Of a stretch of 64,000 nucleotides of DNA, positions 51,285-61,978 are shown piece after piece. Source of the DNA: Oscheius sp. JU75. Its lineage: Eukaryota > Nematoda > Chromadorea > Rhabditida > Rhabditidae. The notes beneath the pieces were generated by a model. It was not told the DNA's origin. It did no database searches and was given only the letters and a program-made list of their open reading frames with translations. Position numbers and translations under genes: made by a program. Location: the NCBI GenBank assembly GCA_037178855.1, contig JASJZC010000005.1:186001-250000 (forward strand), given 5' to 3'. Within the stretch, counting starts at the first letter, position 1. Each line of letters starts with the position of its first letter.

Positions 51285-51322
<38 letters not shown>
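49512..51322. other. Spacer with simple repeats
   Basis: AGAGACAG tract at about 50200-50290, CTCTCTGT at 50660-50720 and a pure GA run at 51289-51319. No supported gene. The missing 5' exon of the gene at 49176 should be here or further right. Confidence 0.4.
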
Positions 51323-51323
<1 letters not shown>

Positions 51324-51440
51324 CGCCATATTTTGTCGAGGACACTCCTCTTCTCTGTCAGCGACTGGATAAGAACTGTCGTAGCACTTGAGACTTGAGC
51401 TAGCTTGAAACAGAGCCAGGAATATGGATATTGGTAGCAT
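51323..51440 (-). CDS. Possible signal-peptide exon of a Cys-rich secreted protein
   Basis: ATG at 51440 opens MLPISIFLALFQASSS, a good signal peptide, followed by LKCYDSSYPVADREEECP and a GTTTCT donor. The L(K/H)C after the signal peptide is like the start of the other Cys-rich proteins here. No downstream exon with the CC..D.CN end was found, and splicing from here to the exon at 49511-49176 (which starts LCYS, phase 0) is out of phase as drawn. Weak support; may be a gene remnant. Confidence 0.3.
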
Positions 51441-51471
51441 TTTATGACCTCTTCTGGAAGACAAATTTCAG

Positions 51472-51905
51472 AGTGGTGCTTCGCAACGACCACTACAGGA
51501 CTGGACAGCAGTGGTGTGGGAGCCGATGGAGACTGCCGCAGGTAGGCTCCGCCCACTATAGCAGGCAGAGAGCCAGATGAAAAAAGAGCCGCTCTGACGC
51601 CAAGAGTTTGAAGAAAAAGTGCTAGGCAAATGGTCAAGATTATATAAACACTTGGAAAACGGGGAGAGATCGAGGGAATTGGCGTCAGAGAGGGGCTTCC
51701 GATGACTTCCGAACGGGAGATGAGAAATTGGGAAAAAGATGCAGAGACCGAGACAGAGGCAGAGACAGAGAGAAGACGATCAGAAACCCTCGATCGATCT
51801 CTACATTTCAGAGGCGACACTTCCGCTGAAGTATCCCTTTTGTCCAATGGTCAACTCTACTCTGAACCATGGGCAGATCCAGACGAATCCAGTACCATGT
51901 TATGA
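51472..51905 (+). CDS. Possible last two exons of an unknown plus-strand gene
   Basis: TTTCAG|AG opens 51472-51541, which reads WCFATTTTGLDSSGVGADGD and a Cys, with a GTAGG donor; ATTTCAG|A opens 51812-51905, reading on in phase from RGDTSAEVSLL to DESSTML and a TGA. Splice sites and phase agree, and the end is 20 bases from the stop of the DUF229 gene on the other strand. The WC...C pattern recalls small Cys-rich extracellular modules, but I recognise no family and no upstream exons are clear. Confidence 0.3.
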
Positions 51906-51924
51906 TCTCCAGTCATGTTCTTCC

Positions 51925-54900
51925 TCAGTCTACTAATCGGAGGCATGCTTCCTCAATAATCTGCAGTTTCCTAATGAATAATTTCTTGGGATTTTTGAGT
52001 GTGAGAGACTCTTGCAGTTCCTCGTCTTTACCAAAAGCAGTTACAAAAGCTTCATAAAAATATTTTTTTGCCATCACATTAGGAATCACAGTTGCTTTGA
52101 ATTGGCATTTGTATGCAGAACCCGTACTTTCATGTACCCCCTGGGGAAATAAATTATCTACAGTTGCAAGAGCCCCAGGCATACGCAATAGTCGAAGACG
52201 CTCTTGAATGGACAGGAGACGGTCGGCTGGACGACGGACGGCTCGAAGGAGACCGTGAAGACCTTTCGAGAGACGTCGTTCTCGATCCGGAATAAGAGAG
52301 CGACCTCTCGAGAGGACTTTTTCAGCCTGATCGGGATCGTCGCCTCGTGCCAAAGAAACTGAAAAAAAAAACTCTCTCAAACTCTTGGCGTCAGAGCGGC
52401 TCTTTTTTCATCTGGCTCTCTGCCTCTGTCTCTCCGTCTTTATCTCTCTGCCTTTCCGTCTCTCTGTCTCTCTGTTCTTCTGTCTTTCCGTCCCTCTGTT
52501 TTTCTGTCTCAAAACTCACATCCATCTTTGGCGGATTCTTTGTCCTGGCCATCTCGACCTGTGTTGCGTTCTGTTTCGACCTCAGTCCATGTCTGGCCAA
52601 CGGATTGATGCTTATAGTTGAGAGCTTGACTGATTTCGGCAGTGATGCCCTATCCAGACAGCTTTCCAGCTCTTCAGCCCGAATCCATATGTCAATGGCC
52701 TTCAAAGCATTATCTTGGACATCTTTCATCACCAGAGGTTTTCTCGGTAGTGGGTCCTTTACACCGGACCGATCTATCATACAGGAACAGAAATTTTCCG
52801 GGACGTAGGCGTCGAAACAAGTTCTGTCCGATGGGATTGGCCGGAAGAGGGATATTCCTCTCGACCCGTCAAGGGATCTGTCCTCTCCGAACTTCATCTC
52901 GACCACATCGACCAGCAATTGGTGGACATCAAAGTTACTGCAAAGTGATATCATCGTCGGTTTTCTGTCTCTCGGTCTCTCTGTTTCTCCGTCGCTTTCT
53001 CTTTGTCTCTATTACCTGGTCAACTTGAACTGATTCTCCAGGAACCGCTTGTACTGTTCAGGATACTTTTCCCGAATTTTCGGCGGAATCCTTATTGCCA
53101 TTAGGGGCATCCGTTCTTCGATCCTTCCTGAGAAGCTGTACTGTATGACACCGATTCTGTTTCCGTGATCGCCCATGATTACGGATACCGTGTTGTCTAG
53201 GACTCCCTCGCCGTTCAAACTCTCTAGTCTGCTACTGATATGCTCATCCAGTGGCTCCAGCGTTAGGGGAACCTCGTGAGTCAGAGTCGTCACGAAAGTG
53301 AAGCCAAAGTGACAGATGTCGCGGTAGCGACGGGCAAATCTGTACCACAGGTCGACAAACTCCTTCTGGATTTGGCTGCCGTCTTTACAGGGCCCGTAGG
53401 TCCAGTTCTGGAAAAATTTTATCGGAGGCAGAGAGATAGAGAAACAGAACAGAGGCCCAGAGAGACAGAAACGCAAAAACACGGAGAGACGGAGACCTAC
53501 CTTATAAACTGAGAGATAGTATGCTCTATAGAAGTGGTCAGCTGGTGCCTCCGTAAAACCGGGCAGAAATTCGTTGGGCGGATAGTGAAAAAGTCCAAGA
53601 TTCTTCTGCGAGATGTCCTCATTGAGCATCGACTTGCATCCATACTTCTCCTTCATCACCTTCCACAAAAAGGGTAACAGAGTCGGATCTAGCTTTTTCG
53701 TCGTGGGAAGGATCCACTCAGCATTGATGTCGCCACTGGTATCTAGTTTCGGATTTTCCAGGGCCTCTTTGACATCTCCGACCAAAATTGGGGCCAGGTT
53801 GACCATGGAATTGTCGCCGACCTGAAAGACATATACTGTTTGTGCTACTGTAAGAGTTCAGTCAGTTTCAGAGCATTTCTAGCCAAGAATGTGATGAGTG
53901 CCCAGTCCTAATTCCATTCTTTTGAACTGAACGTATTAAAATATCTCAAAATTTGAACAGTTCACTGAGTATATGAAGACCAAACGTCTAATAGGATACA
54001 AGCTCCCAAGTCTTGAACTGTTGCGTAACATCTAACAGATCAAGTTTTCCGTCCAGACCTGTTTTTCAGCCTTGCCACGTTTTGCAAATTGTAGCCTATA
54101 TTAGCTAGGTATCACATTGCAACAGCTTTTTCGGGTCCAAAAAGTGAACTTTTAGTTTTGTAATGTTTTATAGAGATGTAGTCGGTACTGAAATCAATAA
54201 CTTTGCCGAACATCACATTGCTGGAAAGCTACTTCTTCGATCGACCCGAAAAGAATTATTTGGTCTTTTGGGAAAATAATGCATTTTGAAGAAAAAAAGG
54301 TTTTAGGGCAATCTACCTTGTTGTACCCGTAGAAGACCTCGTATCCTAGTCGATGCATTGTCTCCCAAGTCCTGGGCATGTGTCTTTGAAACATGGACCG
54401 TGAGGTAGAGTCAAATCCCAGAATGTCCACTGAGAGTCGTTTGGCCGGTTCCGACTTCTTCACCCTCTTCTTCCCGCCAAAACTGTTAAAATTTGGGGTG
54501 TCCACGAGTGGGATCAGGATATTTTTTGGCTGACTATTGTCGTATATTCCGGCAAAGGGCTTCTTCCAGACGATCTCTTTCGTTTTCTTGTCCGCACACT
54601 CGATATTGAAGGCATTGGCATTGACGAGGAAACGAATGTTCACAAGAGCCTCAAAAAAATCGGTCTCTCTGTGACTCTTTGCTTCTCTTTGCTCCAAACT
54701 CACATCATAGGTCTGTACAATGTTGATTTCGTCCTTCCCCTTGTTTGTAGCCTTGTTTCTCAGAGCTCCTTCGAAAATGTTCACCTTACAATGAATCGTG
54801 TCCGTCTTGTTGGGGAAGTTTGCCATGTGCGGATGGACATACATAGCTCCTTCCGAGTCCATAGTCGCCAATGGATTGTCCGTTGCGCATTTCAGAGTCC

Positions 54901-55334
54901 GTAACCGTTCGGCAAACTGCCATATCTGGATACGACAGTTTTTCAAGACGAAATTCAAAGGACTAACCGATATGTCTGTGGCGTAACTATTGATTATTGG
55001 GAATTTACACGCATTTTCAAAGGGATGATGGCGAAGGAGTGGCTCGACCAGTGAGCTTGTGTTTTGAACTGGCAATGAGGCAAGAGAACCCGTGTCGGAC
55101 CGGTGTATGGTGGACGAGAAGTTAGATGAGGTGAAGCAGAAGAGCAGGACACAGCCGATTGTCAACTGGAAATGATCGCTGTCTCCATCTTTCTGTTTCT
55201 CTGTCTCTTTTCCCAAAACTCACAGCCAATAATCGTCCTTTGCAAGTTTTGAGCCATTTGTAAGGAATCATATGTGATAGAGTGTAGGGTAGACTACCTG
55301 CATAGACGGTAAAATTCTCGAATTGGATCTTAGG
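51925..55334 (-). CDS. DUF229 family protein, alkaline-phosphatase/sulfatase-like fold (8 exons seen, 5' end missing)
   Basis: Exons 55334-55298, a short one near 55248-55235, 55165-54704, 54649-54317, 53821-53501, 53407-53016, 52937-52520, 52358-52185 and 52140-51925; all agree in phase. A type II membrane anchor is likely: a short N-terminal part, then LTIGCVLLFCFTS. The DUF229 core has ILGFDSTSRSMFQRHMPRT, FYGYNKVGDNSMVNLAPIL, FLPGFTEAPADHFYRAYY, FTFVTTLTHEVPL, VSVIMGDHGNRIG and RMPLMAIRIPP, the catalytic-type Asp/Ser and GDHG metal-site signatures of this nematode-expanded family, whose substrate is unknown. The exon near 55240 uses an AAG acceptor, chosen because it alone keeps phase. 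The initiator Met lies beyond 55334. The last two exons are less certain. Confidence 0.8.
52420..52512 (+). repeat. CTCTCTGT-type degenerate array
   Basis: CTCTGTCTCTCCGTCTTTAT-like units in a DUF229 intron. Further arrays are in its introns at 52965-53010 and 53425-53490. Confidence 0.75.
54060..54290 (+). repeat. GTTCTACAAAGTTGTAG-family repeat, long form
   Basis: Degenerate cores at about 54085 and 54165, then TTGCCGAACATCACATTGCTGG and GACCCGAAAAGAATTATTTGG split over the copy; the latter blocks match 31320-31380. In a DUF229 intron. Confidence 0.55.
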
Positions 55335-55779
55335 CTGAAAATAGACTGTTTAGGAAAAGCAGACTATCAAAGAGAGGTGGATTCCCTCGAAATAACTTAA
55401 TCCTTTAATTGGAGTTTCGGAAATCAATCCAGTTTTTCAGAGTTGTGTAACACAACTTTGAAGTTTTGTAAAACAAAAAGCTTTAGCAATTTGATACCTT
55501 TCTATTGGGAGGGGAAATTAGGGAGTCCTAGTGGAAATCACTGATCTTTCTTTACCGAAGCGCAGTGGTGTCCGTCCGTCTGTCATGGTGTCCACACTAT
55601 TGCATGTCAACACTAATACCCAAAAAAGCTGACAAGACATTTCATGATCAGAGACAAGGGGACAAGTAAACTGTGGGGGCAGCTTCTGTTACTCGAGAAG
55701 TGGCATATCAGTTCTAAGTCAAGGCTAAAGGGCTGCAAAGCTGCTATGGGCAGCTGATACTGGCGACAGAAAGACAACG

Positions 55780-55890
55780 AGAGCAGAGAGAGACAGTCAG
55801 AGAGACAGAAAGAGAGATAGGGAGGCAGGGAGACAAAGAGACAGATGGACAGAAAGACTGAGAGACAGAGAGAGATAGAGAGACAGATCC
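55780..55890 (+). repeat. AGAGACAG-type degenerate array
   Basis: Uninterrupted purine tract of GAGAGACAG units with single-base changes, intergenic. Confidence 0.8.
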
Positions 55891-56726
55891 AGCAGTACCC
55901 GGACGTGGTGTCCTGAAGTAAACAAGCCGAATTACATATGCATTGTGTCTATTAGCAGCCTCTCTTACTCTCTCACCCATTCCCCGAGCCAGTTTACCAG
56001 CAAGTGACAATAAATATATGCAAGGTAGACGATAAGTTTCCGGTTCTGGGAGCCATTAGGTCGCAGGATTATAGAACCAGTGTCAATGCTGCCCCCTAAC
56101 GTTGGCAAACTGATGCTCTGATCAAAACAGAACACCTTAGGTCAAAAATCAAAAATCTTGAAAATAGGGTGGGGTCTTGACCATAGTGGAGTCAAGGGAG
56201 GAATTTTGTGACTTACTGATAAGAGAATGTAGCCATAATCCTTGACTATTGACGTATTTGGTCATTTCTTTAGTCAGAAAATTGAGAGTCCATTGTTTAA
56301 TGCGTGAAAGAGAGACAGGATGAGGTGTCGCTAGACTCTGGCGGGAGCCGAGAACAAACAGTTCTTCTCCCTGTCTCTCACTCAAAGAGCAAGTGAACAG
56401 AACCGATCTTTTTGCCGTGCTCTTGTCTTGCAGACACTGTGATCTTTGAGAAGGTTCAGTGGAAAAGAGGGAGAGACAGAGGGACAGAGAGACAAAGAGA
56501 CAAGGTGAAAAGGACTGGCTACTTCCAAAAAGGAACACCATTTCCTGCCCTGTCAGTCAACTGGAAAGCATGCGGATGTCTTTGGGTTTTGCATTGAGAG
56601 ACGCAGAGGCAGAGGCACTTTTGCAACAAAAAAAATTGTCATCAAAGACCATCGCGATCATAGCTTAATTGAAAAGTGGCCGTAAAATGAAATAGCTTAT
56701 GATTGAAAAATGTTTTTTGTTTTTTG

Positions 56727-56850
56727 AAAATTTCGTTTTTTCCCTCCTGGGGGTTTTCGAGGTAGCTGATCACGAATCTGAGATCCATTTACGCTTAAAA
56801 TAGATAAATAGAAGCTAGACGGAGCAATAATGAAAGGCCAAAAAGACCGA
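56727..56850 (+). repeat. Tail-only copy of the composite tRNA-like element
   Basis: TTTTCGAGGTAGCTGATCACG, AATCTGAGATCCATTTACGC and AAAATAGATAAATAGAAGCT match the tails at about 47785-47870 and 63825-63900. The tRNA-like heads are missing. A CTCTCTGT tract follows at once, as it does at 63925-63960. Confidence 0.65.
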
Positions 56851-58214
56851 GCTAATGTCTCCTGTCTCTAGGTCTCTTTGTCTCTTTATCTGTCTTTGTC
56901 ATCTACTAAATGGAAAGAATAAGCTGCAAATGACCCAGCCATCTGTGATTCAAAATATACGCCAAAGGCTGTTTAGTGGAGCAATTCAAAAGAAAAAGAC
57001 GTTCCCATATTAGGGATTAGGTAGCGAAGAGAATTAGTCTTTTAGACCTTGTGGGAAATTAGCTCATTTTCAGACTACTAATGAAAATTTTGGGAGACCT
57101 TGAGATATATTTTGTGCTAATAATTTCCGCTAAGAAGAGAAGAAATGGAACGACCGGCTATAATTATCCCCTCCTACACCTCCTCTCCACTATGAAACAC
57201 AGCTGACTGTACAGAGGCGGCCACAAGGTCAAGACGAGTGCAAAATGGTGAGGGGCGAGACGGAGCCATCAAACTGTCAGTTTGTGGTGGCAAAAAAAGG
57301 AGAGGAGTCGGGATAAAAACTGAATGACAGAGAGAGAGACAGAAAAATAAGATTCGTACAGGAAAAGACGACAGGTTTAGGATTGTTGCCAGCATAAAAG
57401 GCCAGTAATGCTTGTTTGCCGAGACACCTTTCTCTCAATTTTATCAGTCACAAGGTCCGAACTGCGACCACAAGCAGCCTATCATTCCTTAGGGAAAGAG
57501 TTACTTTTTGGGCTTGGGATTGACTTAGGGAGTTTCACCACCTTATAATGAATCATCCGGTTCAAGAACGTTGATACCAGAGGAGGGAGAGACAAAGGTG
57601 ACTGAATAGGTAAAAATTGAATACGACATCGGTGCCCCCCAGAGATAGAACAACAACAGTCTATTTGAATATTGCTTTGCATCGGTGAGCTTTTCATATG
57701 ATGTTTGGAGGCAGAAAAAAAGACAGAGTAGAGTATCGAATAGAGAGACAGAGATATCGAATCCATTGGGTTCAAACATGACGATTCGATTGCGTGGTAA
57801 CTAAGAGCAAGCCAATCGGGGACTGTTTGCTCCGACTTGCAAAGATTAGCTCGAGATCTCTTGATACTGCTTCTGTTCTCAACGATTAGCCTATCTGTCT
57901 GCAGATTGTCTCTCTCTTTCCGCAAATGACCAATGTGCAGGGAGGAGGGAAATATTCATAGACCTGTTTTGTTTTCGGCAACACAGGGAGAGAGAAGAGA
58001 GTAAGCAAAAAGAAATAGGGTCTATGATCACGTTTTGGCGTGAGAGAGAAACAACGAAGGCTCCGGACAGAACTGGCGAGCAAGAGAACAGAGCCATGCT
58101 CATTCAAAAAAGCTAATATTTCCTGTCATAACAACATGATTCGCAGCGACGTGGAGGGAAAGAGGAGGAATCAAAAAGTAGACGTTGATGTCTGATGCTG
58201 GTTCAGAACAGAGA

Positions 58215-58335
58215 AGGATAAAGCCAGAGCGACAGACAGAGAAACAGAGAAACAGAAAGACAAAAAGACTGGAAGTCAGAGAGCTAGGGAGACAGAAAGA
58301 CGGATAGACAGCGAGACAGGGAGACAGAAAGTCGC
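58215..58335 (+). repeat. AGAGACAG-type degenerate array
   Basis: GACAGACAGAGAAACAGAGA-like units, intergenic. Confidence 0.75.
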
Positions 58336-58934
58336 CAGAGAAGAAAGTGTTCGCGTGCCCAGAGTCGTCTCTTTGGCTCCTTGTCCAAACAAAGAGGAGG
58401 GAATGAGGAGGGAACCCGATACCCCTCTATGTCTATTTTCTGTCCGTGAGAGGTGAAAGGTAAAGAAAACCCTATTAGACTCTCACTCTCTCCTTTTTGA
58501 GGACAGCTGGCCTCCCGACAATGGCTAATTTCAAGCGGGCTTTTTGTGAACCCGTAATGAGAAAGGAAAGTCCAGCCGAAGAGGCTAGGTGGAGGGCTAA
58601 ACTATTTACTGGTGGGATTGGAATGGGTGAAATCCGAGAGCAGAGTATTTTTTGGACGACATAAGGGGTGGTGAAGACAAATGATTGAGAAAAGGAATCC
58701 TCGGGTTTTATCTTGCATAACCTAACGCTGCCATCCTTCAGAGATTCAGAGAGAGAGAGAGAGAGAGAGACAGTGAGTAAAGTTGTATAAAAAAAGGGCT
58801 AGGATCCCTTCCTAAGAGCGAGCGTGACTAGGAGATTTTCCAAAACCGAGCGTGACTTAACCACTCTGTCTGTCTCTCTCATGTCTCTAACCCTCTCCCT
58901 TCTTCTGACTCAAAAAACCAACAAAAACTCACAG

Positions 58935-59720
58935 TAGAAATTTCTCGTGTTCTGAAATACTTATAGCCATCTTTTCGGAAAAAATGCGAATGTGATACCG
59001 TAGACAGTGAAAAACACCCGTGTCAACATTATTGGACTGGAACCAGGCGCGAGTACTTCTGCATGCATGAATGCTGGCGTTGTCTTGCTGATAAATCAGT
59101 TCACGACCTGGGTTTGCTTAGAGAAAAGAGATAAACGATCAAAAACTTCTTCTCGTCAGAAAATATGACCTAAAGCGCGAGAAAAAAAATCGGCGGAAAC
59201 AAAAATACTGACCTTGTTCCAATCGAGATTCATGTTAGCGCGGGCGAAGACAACTCTGGCCTCCTTGTGGCGCGGTTTCAGCATCGGTGCTTTCTTCATT
59301 TGCTGTCGAACGATGTTGTCATCTCCTGTGGATGGCTCGGAGGATTGTCGATTTCGATGCAGTCGTCGAAATCTCAGCGCGAACCTGATTTGCCGAGATC
59401 GTGATGCTGGAAACCAAGCGACGAATGTGCTTTTCGTCCCTCGGAGTCAGCACACGCGGTCGTTCTTGAGAAACTGGCTGATACAGTTTACAGATCTCTT
59501 CAGTTGTTTGACAGTTTGACGAAGACTGTGCCCGGCATCACGTAGAGCAGTCACTTGGCCCTTTTCAATCTCCGAAAGCCGTTTGGCACGAGGTATTTCT
59601 AGAATATTATTAACCAGTCGGCTTCGACGCCTGGTCAGCGGTTTTATTGAGGAAATAACAAAAACTCTCCAAGAAGCAAAGCAATAACCAAAGCAGTCAA
59701 AACAGTAACTTGCCAACTCA
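58935..59720 (-). mobile_element. Broken Tc3/Tc1-like transposase
   Basis: Reading minus, a Tc3-type helix-turn-helix part (RLSEIEKGQVTALRDAGHSL, then KRSVNCISQFLKN, about 59600-59460) is followed, after a frame change, by TPRDEKHIRRLV, KSTILRAIHR and, after another frame change, NMNLDWNK. Across an intron-like gap comes VIFSDEKKF (first catalytic Asp region, about 59170), then QQDNASIH (second Asp region, about 59090). A DGYKYF-like block, which normally lies between these two, appears after them near 58970. The third acidic residue region was not found. So the copy is frame-broken, rearranged and truncated, and cannot encode a working enzyme. Confidence 0.8.
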
Positions 59721-60410
59721 AAAAATTATCTTCTTGGTTTGGCACGACTTAGTCAAACAGTCCAAAAGTCCACAAAAATTTTCAGGTGTTATCCCAGATT
59801 AGAGTTGACTTGTGCCGCGGACACCTCTTGCAAATTGTAAAGGTAGGATAATAATGTAAACTATAAGGAAAAACGATAAAAAGGTGAAGGAAGGACGGAA
59901 AACACAAGCAATTCCGAAGGAAATCTAAAATATTTGAAGATGTATTTATGACGCTAAATTTTTTGATGCGCAATGTACTTGAGGTATTTTCTTGCCTCTC
60001 TGACGCCTACTGCATCGACTACTGCTCCCATCACTACTGGAAGACAGCGTCCGAATAGGAGGAATCCGACCATCGAGATGACGTAGGGTACAGCTACTAT
60101 TCAGTAGTCACACCTTGAGAAGAATCACAATGAGACGGAGCAATGAGGACTCCAGGCAATAAGAAGACAATACCTCGACTACTCTACCGGGAATTTTGAT
60201 TGATTTTCTGGGTCTGGCAAGGTACAGGGTTACTTTTATACCACTAGATCAGAAAGAAGAAAACCAAAAGAGAAGATTCGAAGTGGTTTTATGTTTCTAT
60301 ATCTATCCGAATATCTAGAACATGGAGATCCACTCAATCACTCCCAATTAGAAACTCTGTCTCTCCGTCTCTCACAGTACTCCAACTGAAAACAGAATGT
60401 TTTATTCCGT
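59721..60410. other. Spacer between transposase remnant and collagen
   Basis: Includes the collagen 3' UTR. No gene recognised. Confidence 0.5.
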
Positions 60411-61460
60411 CTACTTTCTGGCTCCATTTTCGAAAAAGATTCCTCCATCCAGAGCACAGTACTTTGGACAGATTCCCCTCTCTCCAGCGGGACCATCCTG
60501 TCCAGGTTCCCCAGGGCTGCCGGGATTTCCGTCCTGTCCCTTCTGTCCAGGCTCTCCATTACCTCCCTTCTCTCCATCTTTGCCAGGCTCTCCGTCCTTG
60601 CCGGGCTTTCCAGCTGGTCCTCTCGGTCCCTGGATTCCGGGCTTTCCGGGCTCTCCGCGATCTCCGGGCTTGGCCTCACCGTTCTCCCCATTCTCTCCGG
60701 GCTGTCCGCTCTCTCCAGCCTTTCCAGCCTCTCCTGGAGGTCCGTGAGGTCCACGAGGTCCAGCAGGGCCGGGATTTCCGTCGGGGCCCCTCTTTCCGGG
60801 CTCTCCAGGGGCTCCAGGCTTGCCAGGAGGGCCATCCTCTCCGCGCACACCGGGCTCTCCAGCGGGACAAGGCTGACAGGGAGGAGGAGTCAAAGGCTCG
60901 CAAGGAGTCTGAGGAGGCTTGCCAGGGTTCCCAGGATGTCCAGGGGCTCCGGGTCGACCAGGAGTTCCAGGTCTTCCAGGGGCTCCGGCCGGTCCGGTGG
61001 GTCCGGGTAGACAGCAGCCTTCGCACGTTCCCTCCTCCTTGGTCTCGCTGGGAGTCTCGACGTTGGCAGTCTCGTAGCCGGCCTGACGGGCGGTACGGTT
61101 ACCGCGAGCTGGCAGACGGTCGACAGCCATCAGAACCTCCTCCGCCTGGGTGCGGCAGACGCGAAGCTCGCCATGCATCTGCTGACGCACGTGAACGACC
61201 TGCTGGTAGATCAGTGGCAGGGTGACGCAGACCGAGAGAACAGCCAGGACTGCGAGACTGACGGCAGCATGACCAATGAGGCGGTAAGCCTGAAAGAAGT
61301 TCTTGAAGGGATTCAATTAGGAGATCAGCGGTTTCACTTCGCGAAACCTGCTTTGTTGGACAACTTTTTCATACCTGATTTGACGACGACAAGAGGTTTG
61401 ATAAGGTGAAAGAGACAGAGACACTAACTCGCGACTCACCTTAGAATTGGAACAATCCAT
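60411..61460 (-). CDS. Cuticle collagen (2 exons, complete)
   Basis: Exons 61460-61440 (MDCSNSK) and 61289-60411 join in phase to 299 residues. A membrane-type hydrophobic segment (residues about 14-36, HAAVSLAVLAVLSVCVTLPL) is followed by VHVRQQMHGEL, the conserved N-terminal block of nematode collagens, and an RTAR site suited to subtilisin-like processing (RGNRTARQ). Cys knots (CEGCC, CEPL/CQPC, CPKYC) flank two Gly-X-Y regions: GPTGPAGAPGRPGTPGRPG and a longer one with many Pro, Glu and Lys. This is the standard plan of secreted cuticle collagens, trimerised and cross-linked in the cuticle. Two small imperfections in the repeat lie in the longer Gly-X-Y block. The start follows GCCAG|CTCGCAAC, and a TATA-like box is 63 bases upstream. 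Confidence 0.96.
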
Positions 61461-61522
61461 GTTGCGAGCTGGCAAGGTGTGGTAGACTCTGCCTTCTCTG
61501 TCACATCGAAACCTAACCAGCC

Positions 61523-61532
61523 CTTATATGTA
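61523..61532 (-). promoter_or_regulatory. TATA-like box of the collagen gene
   Basis: On minus, CATATAAGGG about 65 bases before the collagen ATG. Confidence 0.5.
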
Positions 61533-61893
61533 CTTCCAGCGAACTCTTTTCGCCGTTCCAGTCCAGACCGTTTTTCAGCCGATTGCCGTCTTGCGGAGAG
61601 GCTGTTTCTCCCCACGGGAACGGCAAAATTGGAGAAAAACAAAAGAGAGGCTGTGACCAGGCGTGTGATGGGTGTCTGACAAATTGAGAGGGAAACACAA
61701 GCAGTAAAGACAGAGACAGTACTATTGACAGAAGCTATCCCAACTTACTGTTTCCCACTTTGATGTGCAGCCCGTGACTGACAGCTCCCTTTCAATATAA
61801 ACACCCCGAGAGACAATCTTCGCGCTCTTTGGCACTCATCGAGCTCAATATTGACTTTTTCAGTTTGCCAAACTGCCAAGGAGAGTTCACAGG

Positions 61894-61900
61894 TATAAAA
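61894..61900 (+). promoter_or_regulatory. TATA box of the Gln/Asn-rich secreted gene
   Basis: TATAAAA 79 bases before the ATG at 61979, within GGTATAAAAGAGCC. Confidence 0.65.
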
Positions 61901-61978
61901 GAGCCGGACAGGAGATGCGTAAACTTTTAAAAATCCTTTCTTTTTTTCTGGTACGTACCTCAAATCAATTCTTCAGTC

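Larger units (their letters stand above)
55335..58934. other. Long gene-free stretch rich in simple repeats
   Basis: About 3.6 kb without a supportable gene on either strand. It has AGAGACAG arrays at 55780-55890, 56465-56505 and 58215-58335, a GA run near 58745-58770 and a composite-element tail at 56727-56850. ORFs here are made of the arrays or lack splice and family support. The first exon of the DUF229 gene should lie near its left edge. Confidence 0.5.

Noticed and set aside
51179-51847. 222-codon minus frame
   Set aside because: Runs through a GA microsatellite and simple repeats; overlaps better-supported exons in other frames.
57387-57545. TATA-like box followed by a 44-codon plus frame
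   Set aside because: ATG lies too near the box, and there is no signal peptide, splice site or family support.
60464-61225. Open frame of 253 codons on plus
   Set aside because: Antisense shadow of the Gly-X-Y collagen repeat; no splice or family support.
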